Shown: one piece after another, positions 27,680 through 37,582 of the stretch
Numbering within the stretch: position 1 is the first letter of the stretch
Layout of the letters: the number at the start of each line of letters is the position of its first letter
Origin: Sediminitomix flava
GTDB taxonomy: Bacteria > Bacteroidota > Bacteroidia > Cytophagales > Flammeovirgaceae
Reading direction: 5' to 3'
Assembly: GCF_003149185.1 (NCBI RefSeq)
Contig: NZ_QGDO01000003.1
Coordinates: 434,001 to 498,000, forward strand
DNA length: 64,000 nucleotides
Made by a program: the position numbers and the translations under genes
The notes under the pieces: model-generated
The model's database searches: none
Seen by the model: the letters and a program-made list of their open reading frames with translations, nothing else
What the model was told of the DNA's origin: nothing

Positions 27680-29800
27680 ATGCAAACCAAGAAAAGAGGC
27701 GTTAAAAGAAATATCTTATCTAAAGCTCAAATTTGTTTTTTTCTAGTATTTCTAGTGGCTTTGGCTGCAACCTTCAAATTGGGATATATCCAGTTTTCAG
27801 AAGATGATCATTGGGCCGATGTTGCAGACAAAAGAGGGCTTAGATTTAGAAAGGTTGAAGCGACAAGAGGAAATATTCTTGCTGATAATGGGGCTTTATT
27901 GTCTACTTCAATTCCTTTTTATAAGCTTATCATTGATCCAACTGTTGCTTCTGATGACAAGTTTAATAGTGGAATTGATTCCTTAAGCATTTTACTTTCG
28001 AAGTATTTTAAGGAGCATAATAAAGCTTATTACAAAAACTTACTTATAAGTGATCGAAAGAAAGGAAATAAATATAGGGTTCTTAGTACGAAACTAATTA
28101 AGCATAAAGACCGAAAGATCATTGCTAAAACTTGGCCGATTTTACGAGAAGGTAGAAATAGAGGTGGTGTCATTTTTGAAAAAGAGGAAAGCAGGTTTAA
28201 ACCTTATGGTGACTTAGCGAGGAGAACGGTCGGTTTTCTTAGAGAAGGAAAAGAAGGGAATACCGTCGGAAAAGGACTGGAGTATAGTTTTAACAAAGAA
28301 CTAGAAGGGCTCAATGGACAAGCTTTGTATAAAAGAATTGCAGGCGGAAGATGGATTCCAATGGATGAAGTTGCTGCTATTCGTTCAGTCGATGGTTATG
28401 ATATAAAAACGACTATTGATATTGACATTCAAGAATATGCACACGAAGTACTTCATACAGCGTTGAAGAAGCATGATGCAAATTCGGGTAGTTTTATTTT
28501 AATGGAGGTAAGTACGGGGCAGATCAAGTCTATTGTGAATCTTGGTAAATCCAGAAATGGAAATTATTATGAAGATTACAATTATGCAATTCAACACGTA
28601 ACAGAACCTGGTTCCACTATAAAGTTAGCTTCTTTTATGGCTCTTTTAGAAGAAGGAGGAATATCTCTCGAAGATTCTATAGAAACAGGGCAGGGGAAAT
28701 ATGAGTTTTATGAAGGCGCTGTAATGAAAGACGCTACTTCTTATGGTTATGGTAAGTTGACAGTACAGGAAGTCTTTGAAAAGTCATCAAATGTTGGTAC
28801 TTCCTTACTTGTAGACTCTGTATTCAAAGAAAAACCAGATAAATTTATTAATTACCTTAAAGACTTTCATTTGGTTGACCCGCTTGGTTTCCAAATGAAA
28901 GGAGAAGGTGTTTCAAGAATTAGTACTCCAGATGATGAAAAATGGAGTGGTACATCATTACCTTGGATGTCTATCGGATATGAATTAGCAATTACACCAC
29001 TTCAAGTTCTTACACTTTATAATGCTGTAGCGAACAATGGAAGAATGTTGAAGCCTTATATTGTTGAAGAAATATTACAAGGGAATCATGAAATAAAAGA
29101 ATATGAACCTGTAGTTTTAGACTCAAAAATATGTTCGAAATCGACCTTAGAGAATCTTCAAAAAATGTTGGTTGGTGTTGTTGAAAATGGAACAGCTAGA
29201 AATATTTATTCTGAAGATTATTCGATAGCAGGGAAGACTGGTACAGCTCAAAAAGTGAAGTCTGGTAAATATACTAAAACGTACTTTACGTCTTTTGCTG
29301 GTTATTTTCCAGCTGACGATCCTAAATATTCAGCCATTGTAGTAATTGATGAACCTAGAGGTGATGAGCAATATGGTGGAACAGTTTGTGCTCCTGTTTT
29401 CAAAGAGATTGCAGATAGAGTAGTAATCAAACATATAGATCGATTTATCGAGGTTAATGAAGATCTAGAGATGACGTTGCCTTATATCAAAGCTGGAAAC
29501 TATCAAGACTTGAATCTTTTGAGTAAAGAACTAGGGCTTCAAACTTTAGATCAGCATAAGAATGAGTGGGTGAGAACACAAGTTCAAGGAGATACAATTG
29601 TTTGGGTTGACAATAGAGGAGGGCGTCAGACAGTACCTGATACAAGAGGGATGACTTTAAAGGATGCTATTTATCTTTTAGAGAATCAATCAATGAAGGT
29701 TAAAGTTCTTGGAGAAGGTAGAGTTCAAACGCAATCTGTTGCTCCGGGAACGAAAGTTGTGAAAGGAAGAGAAATTGTTCTAAAGCTTCAAAAGAGCTAG
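27680..29800 (+). CDS. ftsI: Septal penicillin-binding protein 3 with PASTA domain
   Basis: This 706-residue class B PBP cross-links septal peptidoglycan. It has a membrane anchor at 15-36, a dimerisation domain with RGNILADNGALLSTS, and a transpeptidase domain with Ser312 in the STIK motif (EPGSTIK), SSN at 369-371 and KTG at 519-521. A single C-terminal PASTA domain (about 648-705, PDTRGMTLKDAIYLLEN) follows. PASTA-bearing FtsI is the Bacteroidota form. It lies between ftsL and murE in the dcw cluster. Confidence 0.95.
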   Translation: MQTKKRGVKRNILSKAQICFFLVFLVALAATFKLGYIQFSEDDHWADVADKRGLRFRKVEATRGNILADNGALLSTSIPFYKLIIDPTVASDDKFNSGIDSLSILLSKYFKEHNKAYYKNLLISDRKKGNKYRVLSTKLIKHKDRKIIAKTWPILREGRNRGGVIFEKEESRFKPYGDLARRTVGFLREGKEGNTVGKGLEYSFNKELEGLNGQALYKRIAGGRWIPMDEVAAIRSVDGYDIKTTIDIDIQEYAHEVLHTALKKHDANSGSFILMEVSTGQIKSIVNLGKSRNGNYYEDYNYAIQHVTEPGSTIKLASFMALLEEGGISLEDSIETGQGKYEFYEGAVMKDATSYGYGKLTVQEVFEKSSNVGTSLLVDSVFKEKPDKFINYLKDFHLVDPLGFQMKGEGVSRISTPDDEKWSGTSLPWMSIGYELAITPLQVLTLYNAVANNGRMLKPYIVEEILQGNHEIKEYEPVVLDSKICSKSTLENLQKMLVGVVENGTARNIYSEDYSIAGKTGTAQKVKSGKYTKTYFTSFAGYFPADDPKYSAIVVIDEPRGDEQYGGTVCAPVFKEIADRVVIKHIDRFIEVNEDLEMTLPYIKAGNYQDLNLLSKELGLQTLDQHKNEWVRTQVQGDTIVWVDNRGGRQTVPDTRGMTLKDAIYLLENQSMKVKVLGEGRVQTQSVAPGTKVVKGREIVLKLQKS

Positions 29801-29864
29801 ATTGAAAGAGTGATTTTTTGATGATAATTAAATTCTAGAACCAAATATATTCATAGAATTCCTA

Positions 29865-31322
29865 ATGAAATTAAGCACAGTATTAGCGAATATTCCCCAC
29901 ACTTTAGTACAGGGAAATAATGAGGAAGAAGTTTTAAATCTTGAAATTGATTCTCGAAAAGTTTCAGAAGGTGGATTGTTTACGGCAATTGTTGGCGCTG
30001 AAATGGATGGGCATAGCTTTATAGATAAGGCTATTTCGCAGGGAGCTAAAGTTATTGTGCTAGAAAATGTACCTGAAAATTTACAGGATGGAGTGTCTTA
30101 TGTAAAAGTAAAAAACACTTCAGACGTATTGGGTATACTTGCTTCAAATTTTTATGTGCATCCTTCCAAACAGCTTAAAATTGTAGCAGTAACAGGTACC
30201 AATGGTAAAACAACTATTGCTACTTTACTCCAAAAGCTATTTATGGAGTTGGGTCATAATGTTGGTTTATTATCTACTATTGAAAATAAAATCAATGATG
30301 AAATAATACCTACAAAACTTACTACTCCAGATGCAATAACAATCAATAAATTGATGGCTGAGATGGTACAGAAAAACTGTACTCATTGCTTCATGGAAGC
30401 TAGTTCTCATGCAATTGTACAAGGAAGGTTAGGTGGATTAGATTTAGATGGAGCAGTATTTACGAATATCTCCCATGATCACCTTGATTATCATGGTACT
30501 TTCAAAGACTACATAAACGCCAAGAAAAAATTATTTGACGACTTACCTAAGCATGCATTTGCTTTGATTAATCAAGATGATCGAAGAGGTGAGTATATGC
30601 TTCAAAATACAAAAGCTTCAAAAAAGTCATTTGCATTGAAAGCAATGGCTACTTTTAAGGCTAAATTAATTGAAAATTCATTTGAAGGGCTTCATTTAGA
30701 AATCAATAATCAAGAAGTTTGGTGTCGATTGATTGGGGATTTTAATGCTTACAATCTATTAGCTATTTATGGTGTAGCAGTTTTACTAGAAGAAGATGAG
30801 CAAGAAGTGTTACAATTAATTTCTTCATTAGATACTGCCGCAGGTAGATTTGAGCAACTTATTTCTCAAAAAGAGCAAATAAGAGGAATAGTTGATTATG
30901 CACATACACCAGATGCCCTGGAGAATGTCTTAAAGACGATTAATAATATCAGAGATGAATCTGAACGAATAATTACTATTGTGGGATGTGGAGGAAATCG
31001 AGATAAGGAAAAACGTCCAATTATGGCTTCTAAAGCTGTTGAATTGAGTGATCTAGTCATCCTTACTTCCGATAATCCTAGAAATGAAGAACCCGAACTC
31101 ATACTTCAAGATATGCAAAAGGGAGTTGAAATGGGGGCTGCATCTAAGGTAAGAACGATAGTTGACAGAAAAGAAGCAATTGAAAAAGCCTGTGAAATGG
31201 CTTATCCAAAAGATATCATATTAGTGGCAGGGAAGGGCCACGAAACTTATCAAGAAGTAAAAGGAATACGATCACATTTTGATGATAAAGAAGTACTACT
31301 ATCTCTTTTTAGAGATCGATAG
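29865..31322 (+). CDS. murE: UDP-MurNAc-tripeptide synthetase (meso-DAP adding)
   Basis: MurE adds the third stem-peptide residue to UDP-MurNAc-L-Ala-D-Glu. The 485-residue ligase has the ATP loop AVTGTNGKTTIATLL, the FTNISHDHLDYHGT segment with the carbamylated-lysine region downstream, and VDYAHTPDALENVL. It also has the DNPR motif at residues 403-406. DNPR is the specificity mark for meso-diaminopimelate, so the peptidoglycan is expected to be DAP-type. Late motif GHETYQEVKGIRSHFDDKE is complete. It follows ftsI in the same transcript direction. Confidence 0.97.
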   Translation: MKLSTVLANIPHTLVQGNNEEEVLNLEIDSRKVSEGGLFTAIVGAEMDGHSFIDKAISQGAKVIVLENVPENLQDGVSYVKVKNTSDVLGILASNFYVHPSKQLKIVAVTGTNGKTTIATLLQKLFMELGHNVGLLSTIENKINDEIIPTKLTTPDAITINKLMAEMVQKNCTHCFMEASSHAIVQGRLGGLDLDGAVFTNISHDHLDYHGTFKDYINAKKKLFDDLPKHAFALINQDDRRGEYMLQNTKASKKSFALKAMATFKAKLIENSFEGLHLEINNQEVWCRLIGDFNAYNLLAIYGVAVLLEEDEQEVLQLISSLDTAAGRFEQLISQKEQIRGIVDYAHTPDALENVLKTINNIRDESERIITIVGCGGNRDKEKRPIMASKAVELSDLVILTSDNPRNEEPELILQDMQKGVEMGAASKVRTIVDRKEAIEKACEMAYPKDIILVAGKGHETYQEVKGIRSHFDDKEVLLSLFRDR

Positions 31323-31368
31323 TGTGTAAAGGAATGAATACTCGAAGCTAAATAATGAACTAAATATC

Positions 31369-32589
31369 ATGTTATATCACCTTTTTGAATACTTAGAGCA
31401 AAGTTATAATCTTTCAGGAGCAGGACTTTTTCAGTACATTTCCTTTAGGGCATTAATGGCTGCGTTATTTTCAGTATTGTTTGCTACAATTCTTGGAAAA
31501 CGAATTATTTTACTTCTTCAGAAACAACAGATAGGAGAGACTGTAAGAGATTTAGGCTTACAGGGACAGATGGAGAAGAGAGGAACTCCTACTATGGGTG
31601 GTGTAATTATCATTGGTGCTGTTGTACTTTCGGCAATTCTATTCGCCAGACTCGATAATATTTATATCATTCTTTTGATCACTTCAATTCTTTGGACTGG
31701 AGCGATTGGATTTGTAGATGATTATCTGAAAGTTCTGAAAAAAGATAAGGAAGGACTTCGAGGAAAGTTTAAAATCTTTGGTCAAGTAGGTTTAGGAGTC
31801 ATTGTCGGTGTAACCTTGTTGATGAATGAAGGTGTTGTAATCAGAGAATTTAGTGAAGATGTATCAAAAGATACGCCTATCTCTGAAATGGTGAAAGGAC
31901 AAGATTACCAAGATGTAAAGTCACTAAAAACTACAATCCCATTTATGAAAAATAATGAGATGGATTATCACTCTCTTATTCCCTTTGAGAATGAAACTGT
32001 TTCAAATATTTTATATGTATTGGTAGTGATTTTTATTATCACTGCTGTTTCTAATGGTGCAAATATTACGGATGGTCTTGATGGATTAGCAGCTGGTACA
32101 TCCGGAATTATAGGTGTCAGTTTAGCGGCTTTTGCCTATGTGTCGGGTAACTTTATTTTTGCTGATTATCTGGATATCATGTATATCCCAAATACTGGTG
32201 AAGTTGCTATTTTCTGTTTCGCTTTGGTAGGTGCATGTGTCGGTTTCCTATGGTATAATACTTATCCTGCACAGGTATTTATGGGTGATACAGGAAGTCT
32301 TTCATTAGGAGGTGTCATAGCCGTACTTGCTATCATTCTTAGAAAGGAGCTTTTAATACCTGTATTGTGTGGTGTATTCTTAATTGAAAATTTATCTGTA
32401 CTTATACAAGTTGGGTATTTTAAGTATACAAAAAAGAAATATGGAGAAGGAAGACGTGTTTTCCTAATGGCACCATTGCATCATCATTATCAGAAGAAAA
32501 ATATTCCAGAACCTAAGATTGTCAGTAGATTTTGGATTATAGGAATCTTACTAGCTATTCTTACAGTAGCAACGTTGAAAATTAGATAG
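31369..32589 (+). CDS. mraY: Phospho-N-acetylmuramoyl-pentapeptide-transferase
   Basis: MraY moves phospho-MurNAc-pentapeptide onto undecaprenyl phosphate, giving lipid I at the inner membrane. The 406-residue protein shows [57 protein letters not shown] and the HHHYQKK loop with the catalytic aspartates in the usual places. It is about 45 residues longer than the E. coli enzyme because of an insert near residues 155-205 ([14 protein letters not shown] onwards), a form I associate with Bacteroidota. A long hairpin follows before murD. Confidence 0.98.
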   Translation: MLYHLFEYLEQSYNLSGAGLFQYISFRALMAALFSVLFATILGKRIILLLQKQQIGETVRDLGLQGQMEKRGTPTMGGVIIIGAVVLSAILFARLDNIYIILLITSILWTGAIGFVDDYLKVLKKDKEGLRGKFKIFGQVGLGVIVGVTLLMNEGVVIREFSEDVSKDTPISEMVKGQDYQDVKSLKTTIPFMKNNEMDYHSLIPFENETVSNILYVLVVIFIITAVSNGANITDGLDGLAAGTSGIIGVSLAAFAYVSGNFIFADYLDIMYIPNTGEVAIFCFALVGACVGFLWYNTYPAQVFMGDTGSLSLGGVIAVLAIILRKELLIPVLCGVFLIENLSVLIQVGYFKYTKKKYGEGRRVFLMAPLHHHYQKKNIPEPKIVSRFWIIGILLAILTVATLKIR

Positions 32590-32607
32590 TCTTAGAATAA
32601 TGAGCTG

Positions 32608-32650
32608 AGAGTTTGAAGTTTAGAAATTTCCTAAACTTCAAGCTCTTTCT
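32608..32650 (+). other. Long intercistronic hairpin between mraY and murD
   Basis: Arms 32609-32623 and 32631-32645 pair over 15 bases with one G-U pair, extendable by one A-T pair. The loop is 7 bases and a short T-rich stretch (tttctttgttt) follows. It looks like a partial terminator, attenuator or RNA-processing site inside the dcw operon. It lies inside an open frame that continues murD upstream, which argues that murD starts at 32670, after the hairpin. Confidence 0.65.
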
Positions 32651-32669
32651 TTGTTTAAATACATTTCAA

Positions 32670-33983
32670 ATGAGTAAAAGGATTGTCGTTTTAGGAAGTG
32701 GTGAAAGTGGAGTAGGAGCTGCTTTACTTGCAAAAAATAAAGGTTTTGATGTGTTTGTGTCTGACTATGGTCAGATTGCGGATAAATATCAAAAAGAACT
32801 AGATGCAAACAATATTTCATACGAATCTGGGAAGCATACAGAAGCTCTTATTCTTAATGCAGATGAAGTGATTAAAAGCCCAGGTATTTCTCCTAAAGTA
32901 CCTATTGTTCAGAAATTAAAAGCAGAGGGTATTCAAATTAGTTCTGAAATTGAATTTGCCAGCAGATATACCGATGCTAAACTCGTTGCAATCACTGGTA
33001 CAAATGGTAAAACGACAACCTCACTTTTAACTCATCATATTCTTAAGCAAGCAGGGCTTAATGTAGGTCTTGCAGGTAATATAGGAGATAGTTTTGCAAA
33101 GAGTGTAATCGAAAAAAACTACGATTACTATGTGCTAGAAATCAGCTCTTTTCAACTTGAAGATATCCATGATTTTCACCCATCGGTAGCCATGCTTCTT
33201 AATATTACTCCAGATCATTTAGATCGTTATGAATATGAGATGGATTTATATGCAGAAGCGAAGTTTAGAATTGCTGAAAATATGCAAAAAGAAGATTGCT
33301 TCATTCTAAATAAAAGTGATGATTATTTGATGGGAATTCACCAATCATTGGCTAATACTAAAGCTACTGAGGTTTATTTTACTGATAAGGATTTTAATGG
33401 GGCAACGTTGAATGTTGATGCTTACTCCTTTAATAATCTATCCTTAAAAGGAGGACATAATGGAATGAATATGAGTGCAGCAGTTCGTGCAGCACTGTTT
33501 TTAGGTTGTGAGGTTTCTGCTATTCAAGAAGGACTTTCTACATTTAAAAATGCTGAGCATCGATTGGAGTGGGTAGCTGATATTAATGGTGTAGATTTTA
33601 TCAATGATTCCAAAGCTACAAATGTTGAAGCAGTACAATTTGCCTTAGATAGTTTTGAAAAACCAATAGTATGGATTGCTGGCGGTACGGATAAAGGTAA
33701 TGATTATTCTACTTTATTTCCTTTGTTAGAAAAGTTAGAAATAAAAGCTCTGTTATGTTTAGGGAAGGATAATACTAAACTTGAAAAAGCTTTTGAAGGC
33801 AAAGTATCAATAATAAGGTCAACTGAGAGTGTCGAAGAAGTCATAGATTGGTCTCTCGAAATAGCTCATAGTGGTGATGTTGTTCTATTATCACCAGCTT
33901 GTGCGAGTTTTGATCTATTTAAAAACTACGAACATAGAGGAAGTTGCTTCAAGGAAGCTGTACTAAAACATAAGAATTCTTGA
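32670..33983 (+). CDS. murD: UDP-N-acetylmuramoyl-L-alanine--D-glutamate ligase
   Basis: MurD adds D-glutamate to UDP-MurNAc-L-Ala. I chose the ATG at 32670 (437 residues, MSKRIVVLGSGESGVGAA) because the Rossmann strand then begins at once, as in other MurD proteins. The in-frame ATG at 32613 would put a strong hairpin inside the coding region. ATP loop AITGTNGKTTTSLLTHH, NITPDHLDRY, EHRLEWVADINGVDFINDSKATN and the C-terminal LLSPACASFDLFKNYEHRG are present. It sits between mraY and ftsW. Confidence 0.96.
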   Translation: MSKRIVVLGSGESGVGAALLAKNKGFDVFVSDYGQIADKYQKELDANNISYESGKHTEALILNADEVIKSPGISPKVPIVQKLKAEGIQISSEIEFASRYTDAKLVAITGTNGKTTTSLLTHHILKQAGLNVGLAGNIGDSFAKSVIEKNYDYYVLEISSFQLEDIHDFHPSVAMLLNITPDHLDRYEYEMDLYAEAKFRIAENMQKEDCFILNKSDDYLMGIHQSLANTKATEVYFTDKDFNGATLNVDAYSFNNLSLKGGHNGMNMSAAVRAALFLGCEVSAIQEGLSTFKNAEHRLEWVADINGVDFINDSKATNVEAVQFALDSFEKPIVWIAGGTDKGNDYSTLFPLLEKLEIKALLCLGKDNTKLEKAFEGKVSIIRSTESVEEVIDWSLEIAHSGDVVLLSPACASFDLFKNYEHRGSCFKEAVLKHKNS

Positions 33984-34044
33984 GTAAGAAAAAATAAATA
34001 GGTATTCTTAGACATAGAACTAAGATTTTTTGACTAGAACGGAT

Positions 34045-35316
34045 ATGAAAAAGCTATTAAACAAACTTGAAGGAGATAAGGTCATTTGGGCGATTTGTAT
34101 TTTGTTGGCGTTGTGGAGTATTCTTGTAGTTTATAGTGCTACAGGCTCCAAATCATATCTCCGTTGGGATGGTAATTCTGAACACTATTTATTTAAGCAT
34201 GTCATCTTAACTCTTCTTGGTTTGGGTACCATGTATATTTGCCATAAAATAGATTACAACTATTACAGAGTTATTTCTCGGATATTCTTAATAGCCTCGG
34301 CTTGTTTGCTTTTATTTGCCTACTTCTTTGGGAGTGAAATCAATAGTGCCGCACGTTGGATTAGAGTACCCGTAGTTGGATTTACTTTTCAACCATCTGA
34401 TATAGCTAAATTGGCACTAATTACTAACATGGCTAGTATGTTGTCTAAACGTCAACGAAGTATCAAGGAGTTTAGAAGAGTATTCTTAAAGCTATTGTCT
34501 TGGACGGGTGTAATCTGCATGCTTATTGGCCTTACCGACTTTTCGACAGCGGCTTTATTGGCTGGTACAATTGTTCTTCTCTTTTTTATCGGGCGTGTTC
34601 CTGTAAAATATATTTCACTTCTTGTATTTGGTGTGATTGTATTTTTGGGAGTAGCCTTGTACAGTGGACAACGTTTAGGAACTGTCGTGAACCGAACCTT
34701 AACTTATTTGGATAAAGATCAAATGAGTGAACAAAGTGTTCAATCGCACATAGCCTTAGCATCTGGAGGTTTTGCAGGTAAAGGAATAGGACAGAGTACT
34801 CAACGAAATTTCTTGCCATTATCATATTCTGATTTTATTTATGCGGTAATTGTTGAAGAATATGGTTTTATGGGTGGTGTATTTTTGATCTTCTTATACC
34901 TAGTCATACTTTGGCGAGGAATGATTACTATAGCCCATAGCAAACGAGCCTTTGGAGGGCTACTCGCAGCAGGTTTAACTTTTAGTGTTGTCATACAAGC
35001 TTTTGTTCATATTTGTGTTGTTGTCGGTATATTGCCACTAACAGGTTTACCTCTTCCTTTTATGAGTATGGGAGGTACATCTTTGGTGTTTACTGGGGCT
35101 ACTCTCGGAATAGTACTAAGTGTTGGACGTACTCAGCTTGAAGAAGAAGAGGAGTCTTTACCATCTTTTCATCCAGAAGATCGAGGTGGTTTGTTAGAAG
35201 ATGAGCCTATTATTGAACAGGAAGAAGCAGTTCAAGAAACTCAAAAGGTTAACACACTTTACGGGGGAAGTTATCGAAAAGGAAGTTCTAGGGTTTCTAA
35301 CTTTAAGAGAGACTAA
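34045..35316 (+). CDS. ftsW: Septal peptidoglycan polymerase FtsW
   Basis: FtsW is the SEDS-family glycosyltransferase that works with FtsI at the septum. From the ATG at 34045 the protein has 423 residues; a TTG five codons earlier is less likely. About ten membrane helices are visible. SEDS landmarks include VVYSATGSKSYL, FTFQPSDIAKLALI, LASGGFAGKGIGQSTQRNFLP, SDFIYAVIVEEYGFMGG and PLPFMSMGGTSL. A cytoplasmic, Glu-rich tail of about 60 residues follows the last helix. A TTTTTTGA tract precedes the start by 11 bases. Confidence 0.96.
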   Translation: MKKLLNKLEGDKVIWAICILLALWSILVVYSATGSKSYLRWDGNSEHYLFKHVILTLLGLGTMYICHKIDYNYYRVISRIFLIASACLLLFAYFFGSEINSAARWIRVPVVGFTFQPSDIAKLALITNMASMLSKRQRSIKEFRRVFLKLLSWTGVICMLIGLTDFSTAALLAGTIVLLFFIGRVPVKYISLLVFGVIVFLGVALYSGQRLGTVVNRTLTYLDKDQMSEQSVQSHIALASGGFAGKGIGQSTQRNFLPLSYSDFIYAVIVEEYGFMGGVFLIFLYLVILWRGMITIAHSKRAFGGLLAAGLTFSVVIQAFVHICVVVGILPLTGLPLPFMSMGGTSLVFTGATLGIVLSVGRTQLEEEEESLPSFHPEDRGGLLEDEPIIEQEEAVQETQKVNTLYGGSYRKGSSRVSNFKRD

Positions 35317-35367
35317 GAACAGACTTTATTTAAGAATGATTTGTTTAAATTTTGAATAGCTAGAGAA

Positions 35368-36471
35368 TTGGAAAAATATAAACTTATTATCAGTGGTGGT
35401 GGAACTGGTGGGCATGTCTATCCAGCCATTGCAATAGCAGATGCATTTAAAGCAAGGTTTCCAGATTCTGAAATCCTTTTTGTGGGTGCTGAAGGGAAGA
35501 TGGAAATGGAGAAAGTTCCTGAAGCAGGGTATCCAATTGAAGGTCTAAAAATAAGTGGGTTACAACGAAAACTGACAGTAGATAACCTTTCATTTCCTTT
35601 TAAGGTGATTTCTAGTCTTTTCAAAGCAAAGAAAATAATTTCAAAATTTAAGCCTGATGCAGTTGTCGGAGTCGGAGGTTATGCCAGTGCCCCAATCATG
35701 GAAATGGCAGTTAGAAATAAGATACCAACCGTTATTCAGGAACAGAATGGTTATGCCGGTTTAGTAAACAAAATTGTGGCTAATAGAGCCTCAAAAATCT
35801 GTGTTGCTTACCCTAAAATGGAGAAGTATTTCCCCGCAGATAAACTTGTAATGACAGGGAATCCAGTTCGAAAAGATATTATTGAATTAGCTCATTTGAA
35901 AGAAGAAGCCTATACACATTTTGAGCTTTCACCAGAAAAGAAAACAGTATTTGTTTTTGGTGGCAGTTTAGGAGCTCTGACCCTAAATGAAAGTATGTTT
36001 AATGGCTTTCAGAGACTTTTGGATGAAGGCTATCAACTAATTTGGCAAACAGGTAAATATTATTACGAAAAATATAAGGATTTACTTCCGAATGAACTTC
36101 CAGAAGGTCTAAAGTTACTTCCTTTTATAAGAAGAATGGATTTAGCTTATGCATGCTCAGATTTAGTTATTTCTAGAGCAGGGGCACTTTCAATATCGGA
36201 ACTATGCTTGGCAAAGTTACCAACTTTATTAGTTCCATCTCCAAATGTGGCAGAAGACCATCAAACTAAAAATGCGATGAATCTTGTAAATGAGGGAGCA
36301 GCAGTTATGGTCAAGGATATTGATGCTAGAGAAAAGTTAATTGATGAAGCTCTTGTTGTTTTAGGCGATGAAAAATGGCAAAACTCATTGAAAGAAAGTA
36401 TGGGGGAATTAGCTAAGCCCGAAGCGGCAAATGAGATTGTTGATGAAATTTATAAATTGATTCAAAAGTAA
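35368..36471 (+). CDS. murG: UDP-GlcNAc transferase MurG (TTG start)
   Basis: MurG adds GlcNAc to lipid I to form lipid II. The 367-residue GT-B protein has SGGGTGGHVYPAIAIAD at the N-terminus, VGVGGYASAP, QEQNGYAGLVNKIV, VFGGSLGALTLNE, ISRAGALSISELCLAKLPTLLVPSPNVAEDHQTKNA. The only sensible start is TTG at 35368, because an in-frame stop lies at 35353 and no ATG occurs before the conserved glycine loop. It is the last gene of the first dcw block and is followed by a terminator; murC and ftsQ do not follow as they usually would. Confidence 0.97.
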   Translation: MEKYKLIISGGGTGGHVYPAIAIADAFKARFPDSEILFVGAEGKMEMEKVPEAGYPIEGLKISGLQRKLTVDNLSFPFKVISSLFKAKKIISKFKPDAVVGVGGYASAPIMEMAVRNKIPTVIQEQNGYAGLVNKIVANRASKICVAYPKMEKYFPADKLVMTGNPVRKDIIELAHLKEEAYTHFELSPEKKTVFVFGGSLGALTLNESMFNGFQRLLDEGYQLIWQTGKYYYEKYKDLLPNELPEGLKLLPFIRRMDLAYACSDLVISRAGALSISELCLAKLPTLLVPSPNVAEDHQTKNAMNLVNEGAAVMVKDIDAREKLIDEALVVLGDEKWQNSLKESMGELAKPEAANEIVDEIYKLIQK

Positions 36472-36476
36472 GAAAG

Positions 36477-36514
36477 AACCCTTCCATAGCGATTAGAACT
36501 ATGGAAGGGTTTTT
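36477..36514 (+). terminator. Intrinsic terminator after murG
   Basis: A 13-bp perfect stem (36477-36489 with 36499-36511) is followed by T residues. It ends the first dcw transcript, which fits the cluster being truly split. Confidence 0.85.
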
Positions 36515-36517
36515 CAT

Positions 36518-37504
36518 TTATAAGAATAACTTTCCTTGCCAAGTATCTTTTTCTTTCAATTTTGCCTCAATCTGATTTAAGATTTGATCCATTCTTAATT
36601 TTCCCCAATCAGGGGCTAATTTAATATTTGGAGGTGCTTCACTAGAAAATCGTTGGATTGAAATATCAGGACGAAGTCTTTCCACAAATTCCACAATAAA
36701 GTCGATGTATTCATCTTTATTGAAAAGCTTAATGAAATCTGGGTTTTCACGGTATTGTTTTGCCATGATTGTCCCTTTGACAATTTGAAGTTGATGAAAC
36801 TTGATTGTATCCAGTGGTAAGTCATTAATTAAATCTACTTGATCTAACATTCTCTGTCTATCATCGCCAGGCAGACCAAATAATAAATGTCCTCCAACTT
36901 GAAAACCTCTGTTTTTAGACATTTCTAAAGCCTTTATTGTATCTTCAAAACTATGTCCTCTATTTACACGATCTAGCGTATCATTATAGCAAGACTCAAT
37001 TCCGTACTCTAGTACTATAATATGTTTTTCCGCAAGCTCTTGTAAATAATCAAGTTGAGCTTCATCAATGCAGTCGGGTCTTGTACCGATTACGAGCCCA
37101 CTAATTTTAGGGTGAGAAAGTGCTTCGGTGTAGACTTCTTTTAATTCATCTAATGAGCCATATGTATTCGTGTAAGATTGGAAGTAACCTACAAAATGTT
37201 TACTTCTATTGTATCTTTTCTCTAAGAACCCTAAACCTTCATTTAACTGATGTGTAATCGTTGATTTTGGTGTGATATATGATGGAGTGAAGCTACTGTT
37301 ATTACAGAATGTACAGCCGCCTTTACCTACTTTTCCATCTCTGTTAGGGCATGTGAAACTAGCATTTATGGAAACTTTCTGAACTCTACCTCCATATTTT
37401 CTCTTCAAATAGGATGTGTAAGCGTAAAATCTTCTATTATCCCAATCGGTAAAATCTTTTGGTTGAGTAAGTGTTTGTTCCATAATTACTTGCATTTTTT
37501 TCAT
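36518..37504 (-). CDS. TIGR01212-family radical SAM protein (YhcC/YtqA-like)
   Basis: The protein shows SINASFTCPNRDGKVGKGG then CTFC, a CX11CX2C cluster-binding motif of this radical-SAM family. Other segments are GLVIGTRPDCIDE, LEYGIESCYNDTLDRVNRGH and GGHLLFGLPGDDRQRML. Members occur widely, but the reaction is not established to my knowledge. The first ATG is at 37504 (about 328 residues). A TTG at 37519 is less likely, and ATGs at 37495 and 37483 are also possible because the family core starts only near YAYTSYLKRKYGG. It is convergent with murG and lies in the segment that splits the dcw cluster. Confidence 0.88.
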   Translation of the reverse strand: MKKMQVIMEQTLTQPKDFTDWDNRRFYAYTSYLKRKYGGRVQKVSINASFTCPNRDGKVGKGGCTFCNNSSFTPSYITPKSTITHQLNEGLGFLEKRYNRSKHFVGYFQSYTNTYGSLDELKEVYTEALSHPKISGLVIGTRPDCIDEAQLDYLQELAEKHIIVLEYGIESCYNDTLDRVNRGHSFEDTIKALEMSKNRGFQVGGHLLFGLPGDDRQRMLDQVDLINDLPLDTIKFHQLQIVKGTIMAKQYRENPDFIKLFNKDEYIDFIVEFVERLRPDISIQRFSSEAPPNIKLAPDWGKLRMDQILNQIEAKLKEKDTWQGKLFL

Positions 37505-37582
37505 TCGAAAACTTTGCAAGGTAGGCTACGATTTTCTGATTCAGAATATTTTCATGTGAATGTATCTGAATACCGTATTAGT

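Noticed and set aside
32613-32669. N-terminal extension of MurD from the ATG at 32613
   Set aside because: It would encode the hairpin and 19 residues without similarity to MurD; the ATG at 32670 gives the family-like N-terminus.
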